DNA of 64,000 nucleotides from Roridomyces roridus (lineage: Eukaryota > Basidiomycota > Agaricomycetes > Agaricales > Mycenaceae). Below, piece by piece: positions 10,081 to 20,672 of this stretch. The stretch covers positions 1 to 64,000 of the forward strand of contig JARKIF010000135.1 in assembly GCA_029378245.1 (NCBI GenBank), written 5' to 3'. Positions within the stretch are counted from its first letter, which is position 1; each line of letters starts with the position of its first letter. The notes below the pieces were generated by a model, which saw only the letters and a program-made list of their open reading frames with translations, did not search any database and was not told the DNA's origin. Position numbers and translations under genes: made by a program.

Positions 10081-11619
10081 CTACTTGATGTCCGCCACCC
10101 GAATGACCACCTTCCCGACACGCGTCTGATTCGACATGTAGCGATACGCATCCGCCGCCTGCTCAAACGCAAATTCATGTGGGTCGATATAAGGGTGGAC
10201 GCCATGTGCCTCTATGAATTTATTCGCCTCTTTCAAGCTGGTGCGGGGTCAGCATACTGGATCCGGAAGAAGGAGGCAGGGTGGAACTCACCGAGTCATG
10301 CCGTCGATGACAACCCCGCGCATGCAGATGTGTTTCATTATCGCAAGGATGGGGATTTGTTCCAGGTCGACTGGGATATGCTATATGAATGCATCGGTAT
10401 CGTTCAGAAAGAATAGGAGAGACGAAAGGGCGGACTCACCTCCATCACTCCGACGATTTGAACCCAACCTCCGAAGGCGCAAGCTCTCATGGACTGGACG
10501 AGCGAAGATGGGCCGCCAATCTGAACGAAAATGTGGGTAGGCAGACAATGTGACCGGATATGAAACTGACGTCGATGACCACATCTGCTCCTCGCCCGTT
10601 TGTCTTTTTTTCGGTAACGGTGAGATAAGACGAAGAGGGGCAGGAACCACTCACGATCTTCATAACCTCCTCGTCCACCTTCGGCGTCTGCTTGTAGTTG
10701 ATCGTATGCGCAGCCCCCAACTTGACTCCAACCGCCAGCTTCTCGTCGGACGAGGACGTGAGGATAACGGTGGCCCCAACGGCGACGGCGAGCTGTAGCG
10801 TCAATCTGCACATCTAATTAGTAGATCACCTTACTTGCTTAGGACAGCGCACGTACGTGGAAACACCGTGTATACTACAACTACTTGATCGTCAGTTGTA
10901 ATAATATACAGTCTGGTCCCGAGACTAGAAACACCGGACGTTCCACGTTTGACGGGTACAGGCCCAAAGAGCGTCGCGTGCGCTGTGGCACCCGAACAGG
11001 GTAAAGCCGCTGCTTCGCTGTACGATAAATGGCCTGGGAAGCTGACTAGCCTTTCTGTCTGCAGAAAAATTCACTCGTCAGCCCCATACCAAAATGAAAC
11101 TTGTACTGACGTCGGCCTCGAAAACCTTGAACTGCGCCAACACGCCGTCAATCACCGCTCCGAGGTCTCCCAAAATCGACCCGGGCATAACGTAGTTTGC
11201 GCAGACGCGATCGCCGACAGAGAATTGGCTAGGGTCAACGGAGGATCCGACGGCCACGATCTCCCCGGCCATGTCCGAACAGGGTACGGTTCCCGGCTTG
11301 ACTCTGTGGCTTTTTGGTAAGTATGTTCCCTACAGTGTTAATTACGCACGGCATGGGGAATTTCCCTTGGGCCACCATGAGATCGCGATACTGTCGCCCG
11401 GGATAAATTAGACAAAATTTACATAGGCCACTGTTCGAAGAGCCGCACCTGAAGCGAGACTGCATGGATTTTGACGAGAACTTGAGATGGTCCAGGAGTC
11501 GGCGTTGGGACCTCAGTGAGCGTCAGAGAGTCGGGGCCGTTGAACTGAAACACAGGGGTGAGAATCGTGGACACGGAGGAATGACGTAGACCAACCTCGT
11601 TCAGTCGGTACTCCAGCAT
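10081..11619 (-). CDS. MDR-family (quinone oxidoreductase / zinc-independent alcohol dehydrogenase-like) enzyme
   Basis: Spliced exons give MLEYRLNE then FNGPDSLTLTEVP. Next come SLQ joined to YRDLMVAQGKFPMP, then VKPGTVPCSDMAGEIVAVG and FSVGDRVCANY, typical of the GroES-like catalytic domain. After these come LPCSGATAHATLFG and the nucleotide-binding segment with GVST, VGATVILTSSSDEKL and LGAAHTINY. The protein ends FEQAADAYRYMSNQTRVGK then VVIRVADIK. The conserved zinc ligands of true alcohol dehydrogenases are not evident. It is an NAD(P)H-dependent oxidoreductase of unknown substrate. Introns are short. At least two donors read GTCAGT. The junction around 10860-10960 could not be solved with certainty. 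The upstream P450 is on the same strand about 0.9 kb away. Confidence 0.88.
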
Positions 11620-12492
11620 GGTCGTTGATTGAAAATGTTGCTGGGATGTGCGGGCTCGAGGGGAGTCGGTTATATAGGCTGCGCTGAGCAAGCAAGTGTG
11701 GTATCTGACTGAGGGTGCGATCCCGGAATGATCGGAAATCATCGCAGGTCTTAGGTAGGTGATTCGAAGCAACTTGATTCCGGGGAGCGAGACGCATGGA
11801 ATTCGAAGGGGAGGAGGACAGAGGAGGAATCCGTCTGTAGCGTGGCATAAGAAACTAAAAGACAGGTTCTCTCGTCTAACAGGCGCGACCGACGGCGACG
11901 CGGCAAGATCAGATAAGAAAAGCCGCTAGTTAGATGGTCCGGTTCCGGAGAAAAGTGATGCGGCCGCTGATGTCAGCATCATGATGCGTCACTCTCAAGC
12001 TTGTCTTGAGCCCCGACACCAATTTGACCTCTATGGCCTCACTCAACAACGGAGGCAAGACGGCCGCTTCACCGATCGTTTCCAATGGGACTCACCAGCG
12101 ACGGGCGCATCGGCTGAAGCAGCGACCGACATCCGCCTCTTGGTCGGATTGGTTGAGCCATTGCAAGGGCTCCTTGAGCGGCATCGCGGACGCATCCACT
12201 GTCTCGTTGGCTCAGTGCATCACGTCAGCGGCATCCCAGTCCGAGGCGCTCAACGCGGCTGGACGTAACGGCCGCGGTACGGAGCTGGATCGGGATTGGG
12301 AGGAGCCCCCGTTTTTAGTAGAATTTGCAAGGAACTTCAAGGTCTTTGGTATTGAACAAGTCGCTACTGAATGAGCCCTTGCTATGATTATAGTTGTATG
12401 CCGAGCGGATGACAATGAGATTCCAATGATTCAGGTGCGGCCGGTTGCCTCCCGTAACGCCAATTATTTAGAATTCGTTTGCTGGCATTGCG
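11620..12492. other. intergenic with a possible small ORF
   Basis: Between the MDR start and the P450 stop there is a 122-codon plus-strand frame (12006-12374). It is rich in Ser/Ala/Thr, with no domain, signal peptide or intron signal I can recognise. It could be a short gene or chance. The rest is presumably the MDR promoter. Confidence 0.3.
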
Positions 12493-14348
12493 TCAGATTC
12501 GCGCCTCACTTTGTCCTTCCATCCTCCTCTCATCCCTTCGAACAACCTTGACTATCAACGGCTCCAAAAAGGTCGTGGATCGACAATTCCTGATTCCGTT
12601 CCAAAACCTACGTGCGTCGAACGTCTGGCTCGGCGTGAACTCTAGCTCGGTGACTAACTTGGCGAGGAACATCCGGAGTTGAATCAACGCAAACTTTGAG
12701 CCCGCGCAGTTGAATGGTCCTATCAGATGTCCCTTCAGCCAAAGGCTCTATAGGAAAACTTCAAGCCAGACTCACCTGCCGCAAACTCAAAGAACGTATC
12801 CCCTGCCTTGAACTCGCCACCCTCAATCCAGCGCGTCGGATCGAAGAGCTCGGGACTCGGAAAGTACCTCTCGTTGATGTGATGTGCCCAGACCGGAACG
12901 CCCACCGTTGTCCCACCAGGCACGAAAACGCCGTCGATGGACGCACCCTCAGGTGGAACCACGCGGGTGAAAACTGGGAAGGGCGACGACAGACGGAGAC
13001 CCTCGTGGATGACTGCGTTGAGGATGACGCATGCGTTCAAGGAAAGAATCTGGTTTGTGTCCATGGTGAATTCATGGGCTGCGTTCTGGGATAAAATCCC
13101 GTCCAACTCGGCACGCAGGCGTTTGTGCCAGTGGGGATTGAGAATGAGGAAATATACGAGGAGGATGCATGGAGAGGCTACGGTGTCTGCGCCTGTAAGA
13201 CGGTTTAACCATGATTTTCACGCAACAGTCTGATGACGCACCGCCAAGAAGCACTGTGGCACTTTCGAGGGGAAGATCTTTGACGTCCATCACCGGGTGT
13301 CCCTCATCATTCTCAATCTACGCACAGAGTCAAGCACCGGCACGAATCACGCATATATACGCACCCAGCGAGAGACCCCGTCTTTGAAGGACGCCCCGAG
13401 TTCCAAGCGCCTGCGAGCTGCTCTTCTGGCGATACCCTCGAATTTCATGATTCTCGAGTATCCCGGAATGGATTGTAGGATGGAAGAGAATATGTGCCCC
13501 GTGAGATTTGCCCTATCAAGTTGTCAGGATATCTGATTTCGGTTCGGAGACGGAGACTTGCAGTTCGAATGCCTTGAAGTAAAAAGAACCGTGCGAGACG
13601 ATGTCTTCTGGGTCACCAGAGTCCACTAGACTTTTTTGCTCAAAAGCATTTCCCCCGAAGAATGTCGCATTCTGTAAGGATTATTTTAGTTTGCATTCTG
13701 GTGAATTCGAAGACGTACTATGGTATCGTAGCAATATCGAGGGATCACCGCCGTCAGATCGACCTGTCCGTTGCTCGTTGTCTTCTCCAGCAGGTGCCGG
13801 ATAAGATTTTCAACCGTCAAGGACATAGGAACAAAGTACTCGGCCATCCTGGCCAAAATCAATGATATTTCAAGCTGATCCTGTTATCCCTGGACTTACG
13901 CATCCTGAGAGAAAGCCCTGTTGTAGATGCGTCGGCTAGCACTGTGAGGTCCCTTTTCCTTGACGAAAAAGACGCCGTTCCCCGGGATGGAATGAAAATC
14001 GTACGCAGCGCTCTTGTCAAATGCGTGCGATGAACTGTAAATTCGACGAATGGCTGGCAATGATCTGAATGACAATGTATTCGGCCCTGAAGATACTGAG
14101 CTTCTGGAATCGAAATGACCAAGGTACTACTTACCAATCCGCACTATAGGCCCATACTTGTTGTGTAAATCCCGCAGAGCGATGTGCTGAGTGCCGCGAG
14201 CGGAATGAAGTAGCATAGGCACACCGGAGATCCTGAATACGCGTGGGCCGGGGAATGCATGCAGAGGGTGGAGGAGAGAGAGCCGATACAAGAATTTTGC
14301 CAGGTAGTAGTAGACGACAAGCTGGATTGCAATAGCGAGTGGACCCAT
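12493..14348 (-). CDS. cytochrome P450 monooxygenase
   Basis: The ATG at 14348 starts an N-terminal membrane anchor (AIAIQLVVYYYLAKFLY), followed by the proline-rich FPGPR hinge and NKYGPIVRIG. Later exons carry GNGVFFVKEKGPHSASRR (helix C region), the I-helix oxygen-binding LLGGADT, the K-helix ExxR as EGLR, FDPTRW of the PERF region and the heme-binding FAAGPFNCAG with the axial cysteine. The stop is at 12493-12495. An intron splits the heme-binding loop between FAA and GPFNC. The enzyme is predicted to be ER-anchored and to need a CPR partner. Its substrate cannot be told from sequence. Central exon boundaries (about 13300-13900) are approximate, and I did not verify every junction there. 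Confidence 0.9.
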
Positions 14349-14911
14349 TCTATCGCTAATGGGAGGTGGCTGGGAGCTATAATGGATGTACAAGGCTGTT
14401 CACCCGCAACGTGGGATAAAAGACTGAGGGGGGGAGATGCGAGGATGGGGAGTATATACGTAGCATGTGGTACCAATCCAGTTATCCAACGAGAGCTGTC
14501 AGCGCCGCGGCGGTCCGGATTTCTTGAAACCCCCACTCGACCTAGGTGGGGACCCGTACCCGAAAACCCGAACCCGACGACCGTCTCATCTCGGACGCGA
14601 TGCACTGCTCTGGGGACTCTCCGACTGAGCAACAGATGCTTTTCGAGGAAGTCGTAAGTTCAAGCGCAAAAGTTGAACCAAAACAATAGTACACGAAGTT
14701 ACAACAAGGGACCCAGTCTTTGTTCAGACCTTTTTACTGTGATGGTTTGCACCACCGTTTCCCGCACCCTTGGAACATCGTTCAGAAGGACCAGGTCAAA
14801 AGGCGAGTCTAGATAGAGCGGGAAAAAATTGATCGAGATATTTTCCAATGTCTTGATAAGTGGGGCAAAGTTCCCAAGGTCTAAAAACACTACGGATGCC
14901 CCCAAAAAGAA

Positions 14912-15001
14912 TCCGACTTGCCTGGTTCGAACAGGCGACACCATCCATCCCGGGGGAGATGTTGGAGCCAGGCAGGTGGGGGTCACCGAGGTATTAGGCG
15001 G
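14912..15001 (-). tRNA. degenerate tRNA or tRNA-like gene, isotype unclear
   Basis: The minus strand has a perfect five-pair T-arm GCCTG-TTCGAAC-CAGGC, a 3' acceptor AAGTCGG followed by A, and T5 within 10 nt. The best 5' partner, CCGCCTA (14995-15001), pairs at five of seven positions, and TACCTCGGTGACC resembles an A box. The anticodon arm could not be assigned. Confidence 0.4.
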
Positions 15002-15106
15002 ATTCCGAGCGGGAGCGAGCCCAGGGTGACGAAAGGGACTTTGCTCGGTGACCCCAGATTTCGAGCGGGAGCGGGTCCAGCACACGGGCGGATCTACTCC
15101 CATCAT

Positions 15107-15190
15107 CCGACCTTAGCTCAGTTGGAAGAGCATCAGACTGTAATTGGAGAAAATATCTGGGTGTCGTGCGTTCGATCCGCACAGGTCGGA
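15107..15190 (+). tRNA. tRNA-Tyr(GTA) with an 11-nt intron
   Basis: Acceptor CCGACCT pairs perfectly with AGGTCGG and the discriminator is A. The D-arm is GCTCAGTTGGAAGAGC, an ideal A box. Anticodon stem TCAGA/TCTGG encloses CT-GTA-A, then an 11-nt intron after position 37. T-arm GTGCG-TTCGATC-CGCAC is perfect. The 1-72 C:G pair is the eukaryotic tyrosine identity element. A T-rich run (TTATTTTTTG) follows at 15191-15200 as terminator. Confidence 0.92.
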
Positions 15191-15349
15191 TTATTTTTTG
15201 ATCATGGACAATTGTACACGGAGGGTCGGGACGGACGTTCGGGATGGTGATCGGCGTCGGAGTAGATAGGTTCCGTGTGGCTGTATGCAGAATCCGCTCG
15301 ACATTCACATTCCCGATTCGCCCGATCGTGTCCACCCCAACATCTCCCG

Positions 15350-15900
15350 AGACGATTCACTCAGGGCGTGTCTCCAGTCAATGCACTCAGGGCGTGTCTC
15401 CAGTCCATTCATCCAGCCATTCACTCGGGACCCGTCGTCAGTCAATTCGTCGAGGCCACGTCTTCAGCACTCGTTTCCAGTCCATGCATCCAGACCGGAC
15501 GTCCTCATTACGACCAGCCAACGCTCATTCATCCAGCACTCGTTTCCAGCCAGCGAAGTTTTCAGCCAATGCACCTCTCAGACCATCCACTGGGGACAGT
15601 CATTCGGCCTATTCATCCAGTCAAAGCGCTTGGGACATGTTAAACTACTCAAACCATTCACTCTGAATCGCCCACCCACCCAGGGAATCCTTTCGCGGCC
15701 AAGTATTCTGCGCTCGCTCACTCGTATCCAGTCGTCTCAAGTCATTTACGCGGGTACGTCCTCTCAGACCATCCACTGGGGACACTCATTCAGACGCTTG
15801 TTTCTCCAGACTCTTTTCCAGCCATGGGACAACATCCACATTCAATGCACACGTCTACTGAGTACGTCTCCCCAGTCCATGCAACGACCAGATGGCGTTT
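15350..15900 (+). repeat. degenerate minisatellite-like array
   Basis: Imperfect units built from CATTCACTC, GGGCGTGTCTCCAGTC and GTTTCCAGCC-like words recur every 20-30 bp. A longer pair is nearly identical: CTCTCAGACCATCCACTGGG plus the next bases at 15575 and 15761. Units vary in length and sequence, unlike CRISPR spacers. The open frames across it have no domain and are taken as non-coding. Confidence 0.65.
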
Positions 15901-15910
15901 GAATAGTTTT

Positions 15911-15951
15911 CCAATTACAGTCTGATGCTCTTCCAACTGAGCTAAAGTCGG
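15911..15951 (-). pseudogene. truncated tRNA-Tyr (5' half), inverted
   Basis: The minus strand carries CCGACTTTAGCTCAGTTGG and continues through the D-arm, anticodon stem 5' strand, GTA anticodon and first intron bases, almost identical to the intact gene at 15107. The T-arm and acceptor 3' strand are missing. It faces the intact copy across the minisatellite. Confidence 0.75.
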
Positions 15952-16384
15952 CTTGATGAGACCGTCAGAATGTGCTATTCCTATGTCCGGGGTAAAATTC
16001 ATATTATCAATTTTTCTCTTATCATAAGGTTCTCGTCGTTCGTTTTAGCCGGGATAGAGGCTCCTCCGGTATGAACCAAGATTAGTTCCATAGTCGTGAA
16101 GTCGCTGACCGCACCTGCCAAGCGCGATGGCTTACTCCACGTGATGTTGATCTTCCTTTCACCGAAACCACCACCCCACATTGACCCCACACCACTGGTG
16201 AGTGAACGCACGGTCGGTTGCATCGCACCTCACATCAACATAGGCAGCTAGTTACTGCGCATCTGCATTCCAGATACCTTTCAGCAGGCAGCGTCTTTGC
16301 GTCATCTTTGTAAGTCGGGAGCTCTTTCCCGGCCATTGACTCACAGCGACTGAAACCGCGCAAATCCCACAGTACTTCGTCTCT
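15952..16384. other. spacer / promoter of F-box A1
   Basis: No coding or RNA signal was recognised between the half tRNA-Tyr and the F-box ATG. Confidence 0.4.
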
Positions 16385-18085
16385 ATGTCTTTCTCAATAC
16401 CCCGGAGTCCCTTTGTCACGTCTCGGCTGCTTCCAAATGCCGAGGATAGCGGCCACGTCCTAGCTCTGCTCCGTACAAACGCAGCGCCACCGGACCATAT
16501 TGCATCCACGATAGCCTCGTTATCCAACGAGGTGGAGAGGCATGATACGGAGATCTTGGAGTGCGAAAAAGAAATCGCTCTTTTACAGCAACGTGTCCAA
16601 GCCGTGACATCCGACCGCGCGAGTCTCGTATCGTACCTTGGTCAATGCCGGGGCTTGCTCGCTCCGATCCGCCGTATGCCGCCGGAAGTGCTGGCTCGCA
16701 TCTTTACTCGATCCGAGGCCGTTCTCCCCATCCGGCGTTCCAATCTCCCCATCGTCTCCCTCTTCGCCCTGTCCCAGGTATGCTCGTAATGGCACACCAT
16801 CGTTATGGGCACTCCTTCTTTGTGGGATACAATTGTGGTCATGTCAGATGACATGGAATGGTCTAAAGATTCCAAACTGATGGATAGAAACCTTCGACTG
16901 TTGTCGTTTGCTCTGGATCGCGGTGCAAAATGCCCTTTACATCTGGACCTCTCCACAGCACATCCGCAAGTGCTCTCGCTCTTGGCGGACCATTCCGATC
17001 GTTGGAACACAGCTGAGCTCTGTCTCTCCGACTCAGCCGACCTCCTGCATTTGTCTGCCGCGAGGGGTAACCTACCATCCCTCGAAACTCTCAATGTCTT
17101 CACCGCTGGTGGTGATGCTCCCGTGGACATTTTCAACGTGGCGCCCAAGCTGCGAAACCTTGCCATCGCGGGTCGCCACCTCGAAACCATTACCATTCCA
17201 CCTCTTGTGCAGCTGCGGACTCTCAGCTGTCTGAGCATCGACCCCACGGACGTCCATCCAGTGCTGGCAATGATGTCCACCATGCCGCATGGGAGGGAAT
17301 TCCGGTTCCAGTTGTGGCTCGGCAACGTCGGTCACTGGACAAAAACTGTCCTCGAGACCTTTGTTGCCCCGCCGACTACATCCAACATCGCCGAATTGTC
17401 CGCAGAGTTTGCAGATTATTGCGATGCACAGGATTGCCGTGTCGCTTTGAACAAACTCTTGGCATGCCTCACTTTACCCCACCTTCGCAAACTGTCTTTC
17501 GACGCCCAGGAATTTCCAAATTCGCAGGTATATTGGCCCGCAGATGGCTTCCTGGCCCTCGCTAAAACGTCTCCACTCGCGTCTAAACTCCAATCCCTCG
17601 ACCTAGGAGTAGTTGTCCTCAGTCAAGCGGAACTTTTTTCGTGTCTCGCCGGGCTTCCGTCGTTGCAGTCCCTCTGCATTGCGGACCACCAAACCATCCA
17701 CGAGGGTCCGAGGAACTCGTACGGCGTCGACCACCATCTGATCGACGATGCACTTCTCTCGCGACTGGCACTCACTACCGAGCAGCCGTTGGTCCCCAAC
17801 CTACGCACAATAATGCTCCGAACCCGCCTCCAATTCGACGACACCGCGTTATTGGACTTTCTGCGCTCACGGCGCCGGCCCAGGGCGGATGATGTTACTC
17901 CGCCCTCCCCCTTTACCTGCGAAGTGCAGTCGCTGAGGGGCCGTTTCCGCGAACTCGATCCGACTGTGTGCGAACAACTTCGTGAATTGCGTATCCGGAG
18001 AGAAGTATTGGTGATGTTCTCGGGATTGCAGCATCCAGGGTTGTATATCCCGCTTCCGATGGAGGAAAACCCGCCAATTCAGTAG
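16385..18085 (+). pseudogene. F-box protein A1, interrupted by an in-frame TAA
   Basis: This is a paralogue of the intact gene at 27487-29178. Order: a short N-terminus; a coiled-coil region (SLSNEVERHDTEILECEKEI); the F-box core LAPIRRMPPEVLARIF; then a long C-terminal region with leucine-rich character ending RELRIRREVLVMFSGLQHP. At 16787-16789 a TAA stands where the paralogue encodes Arg (paralogue QVFSRWHT, here QVCS-stop-WHT). The frame is otherwise open to 18085. Splicing the stop out with the nearby GTATGC donor and a CAG at 16847 would shift frame (70 nt), so an intron does not rescue it. Members of this family are presumed SCF ubiquitin-ligase adaptors. This copy is probably inactive, unless there is stop readthrough or a sequence error. 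Confidence 0.85.
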
Positions 18086-19134
18086 GATCGGAGGTTATCT
18101 TCACCGTTTGTTATGATTTCCCGCTCTTTGTACTTTCCTGTTTCTCAATAATGACCGGCATTCGATTGTTTGCAGGGGAATTATGGTCCGTGGCCGCGGG
18201 CATTGGACTGAAACGCGGGTTGATCCAGCCGAAGTCGTGGATCCATAGACTCCACTTGTTCTCGGTGTCCAAGTTCAAAAATACACCCAAGGAGTGCGTA
18301 AACGCGGACCCACGGGTAACCTGTACGGGTCCCGCACTCAACTTGCACCGGGTACGGCACCGTAGGGGTAGCATCCATGAATCATGATCTCGGCATCCAT
18401 AACTTCACCACGAACCACTCTTGGCCCATCGTGAATCTGGTACAGGCATTGTCAGGCAATGTCAAGGCAATGTTCCACCAAAAAACTGTCCAAAAACAAG
18501 CCTGCGCATTTCGGCTTTACGGGCTTGCCACTCCGTCACGGAGTCGTCTCACGTTGATTGTCTGCCCTTTGGAACGTGTGCACGTTCACGCACCCTCTAT
18601 AATTTACCCTGGTAAAGTTAGCCAAAATCGCAGGCTAGTAGTAGTACGCCCGAGCGCCGTATGCGAGAATTGGATACTAAACAAGTAAATTTCCCTTTTC
18701 GAGACGACAGCGGGACGACGGAAGGAAAGCCTTCTGAGACTAGCATCTCACGCGGGTTGAGTACTCATTGGCGGGAGACAGTGTACCCGGGGTCAGGGAG
18801 ATCCATGTTCACGTCATCCCTCCATCGACTCCGAGTATGTGGCTGGTGAATAAACTGCTCCCCGGCGAGTGCAAAGTGTCCATTGCAGATTCGTATCGTA
18901 TCAGAATCCGGATAAGTAGCCCAGGGCAAAATGGGGTTACGTTGATGAGGGTAAGTCAGCCTTGGACTGGTATAGGCTGCGGCGTTCAAAATCTTTAACT
19001 CAGGTCCGTGCTTACTGGTTGGCGATAGCAATAGCCCTGCGGGAATGTGCCGCCGCCGCCGCCACAATCCAGTCCATGAACTCCATGAAACAAACTCTGG
19101 CACGGAGAACAGCGGATACATGCAAAATTAACTG
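18086..19134. other. intergenic; nothing recognised
   Basis: No coding, RNA or clear repeat signal beyond the left target duplication of the TIR element at its right end. Confidence 0.4.
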
Positions 19135-19143
19135 GAGATTTTC

Positions 19144-19764
19144 GGATAATTCTATTTGGCAACCCCGGTTCTTTGGCACGGAGGGGTTGCCAGTCTCTGC
19201 CGAGCCCGATTTACGTAAATGTTGAGAGTAGATAAGATTTCTGTTGCAACAATTTCTGATGGGAACTGGTGGATTGCCGAAACTTGCCGTGGCGGCTCTG
19301 ACACGGTGCAACCCTCAAGCCTGCGTCCGAGGGGCACAGATATTGAGAAAAAAAATTGATTCTGGGCGTGTAAATTGGTTCTAAATTACTTAAACACAGG
19401 CCAAGACACCAATCTTTTTTTTCAATGTCAATCACGATTCACGATGATGCCGAGTCGCTGGGCATGCAGCAGGCTGCCGGCGGCATGGACGAGTCCCGGC
19501 ATGCAGCGGGACCACGGAATTCCACGAGTGCTTCACGTGAATCTTTGACGTTGTACTCAGAAGGGGTCCGACACCAAAGCCAGATGTGCCTGGAATTCAG
19601 CACGGTACAGACTTGCCGCAGTTGGGCTGAGCGCAATCCGCCTTGCCGGTGACACCAATCAATTCCATCAGGTCATTTATCTTATCTGTAGGGTTGCCAA
19701 ATAGAAGAATGTTATATAGCAACCCCCGTACAGCTGGCACGGGGGTTGCCAAATATAATTATCC
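19144..19764. mobile_element. non-autonomous TIR element with 9-bp target duplication (MULE-like)
   Basis: The termini are inverted: left GGATAATTCTATTTGGCAAC... and the reverse complement of the right end GGATAATTATATTTGGCAAC..., 23 bp with one mismatch. The 9-bp word GAGATTTTC flanks both sides (19135-19143 and 19765-19773), a perfect target duplication. Each end carries a subterminal hairpin made of GGCAACCCC and GGGGTTGCC-type arms. The 621-bp interior has no transposase frame. A 9-bp duplication suits Mutator-like elements, but the assignment is inference. Confidence 0.8.
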
Positions 19765-20003
19765 GAGATTTTCGGTAGGCGCCCCAGGGAACATTGCGCA
19801 TGTCAGGTCCATCTAGTTCCCAACCATACTTGATGTACGTCATTTGAATACAGCGGTCCAGCGCGCGCCAACACAAGAATAGTGGCGGGAAAGGGGACCC
19901 GTATTCGTATTAAACTTTGCCGTCCAAAGGCCGTTGGTGGGAAGCAATTATTACGCCGTGTTGATAATACATACAGATATACAGATACTAGACAGAAAGA
20001 TAA

Positions 20004-20672
20004 TCATAACTTGAGATCTCGCACGCTAAATATCGCACGCTCGAACGGAAACTCGCCTCCCCACTGCTCAACATCGAGACGGATACTCTCCAACGTGTCC
20101 GCAAGGTCCATCACCGCGTTTTGAGCCGTCGAATAGTCGCTGGGTCCATCCCCCTGCAGTTCCTCTCTGCAGCTCTTAAATAGTGACACAAGTTCAATCA
20201 AGAGCCGACGAGATGAAGATTACGATGCGTACCTGTAATGCCTGATCGAGATCGGCGTCAACCACGACGAGTGCATGCGGCACTTCTCCCTCGGCCGGCC
20301 ATCGCACACCCATCGTCGCGCGAACCACGGCCGTGAGAAGCGGGAGACTATCGAAACCCAGCCCGCTGCCGTACAACAATCGTGCACGTGTCAAGGTCTC
20401 TTGCAGCTGCGGTGCGAGGACTCCAGCTTCAAAGTCGAATGGGAGGAGGGTTTGGAGGTTTTTGGAATGCAGGGCAGCGGAGGGTGTGCGCTGGTGGAGA
20501 CGCGTGCGGGTTGATGTGAGGAAGGCGGAGACGAGGCCAGGGGTTTTGGATGCGAGCATGCTGCGGAGGATGGCGCGGAGGCTGGATAGAACGGTTAGGT
20601 GGGTTGAATGGTTCGATATTTGAAGACGGCTTACTCCTCGGCGCTGGCGTTTATGAGCACGGTGTCGGCCAT
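20004..20672 (-). CDS. conserved-looking protein of unknown function
   Basis: Three exons give about 187 residues. MADTVLINASAEED is joined to LRAILRSMLASKTPG by a 5' intron (GTAAGC..ATCCAG). A second intron (GTACGC..TTTAAG) joins DQALQ to SCREELQGDG, and the protein ends FSVRDLKL. It appears soluble and helix-rich, with no signal peptide or membrane segment. I do not recognise a domain. Splice sites and phases close cleanly and codon use is regular, so it is likely a real gene. Confidence 0.7.

Noticed and set aside
14918..15250. Plus-strand open frame containing LAQLEEHQTVIG
   Set aside because: It is the translation of the tRNA-Tyr gene. The same peptide appears on minus at 15790-16002 from the half tRNA-Tyr. 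This is a known mis-annotation artefact.
15350..15900. Possible CRISPR-like array
   Set aside because: Units vary in sequence and spacing, there are no unique spacers, and the organism is eukaryotic. It is a degenerate minisatellite.
16778..16847. Intron that would remove the TAA in F-box A1
   Set aside because: The GTATGC..CAG segment is 70 nt, so removing it shifts the frame. The intact paralogue also encodes protein straight through this stretch.
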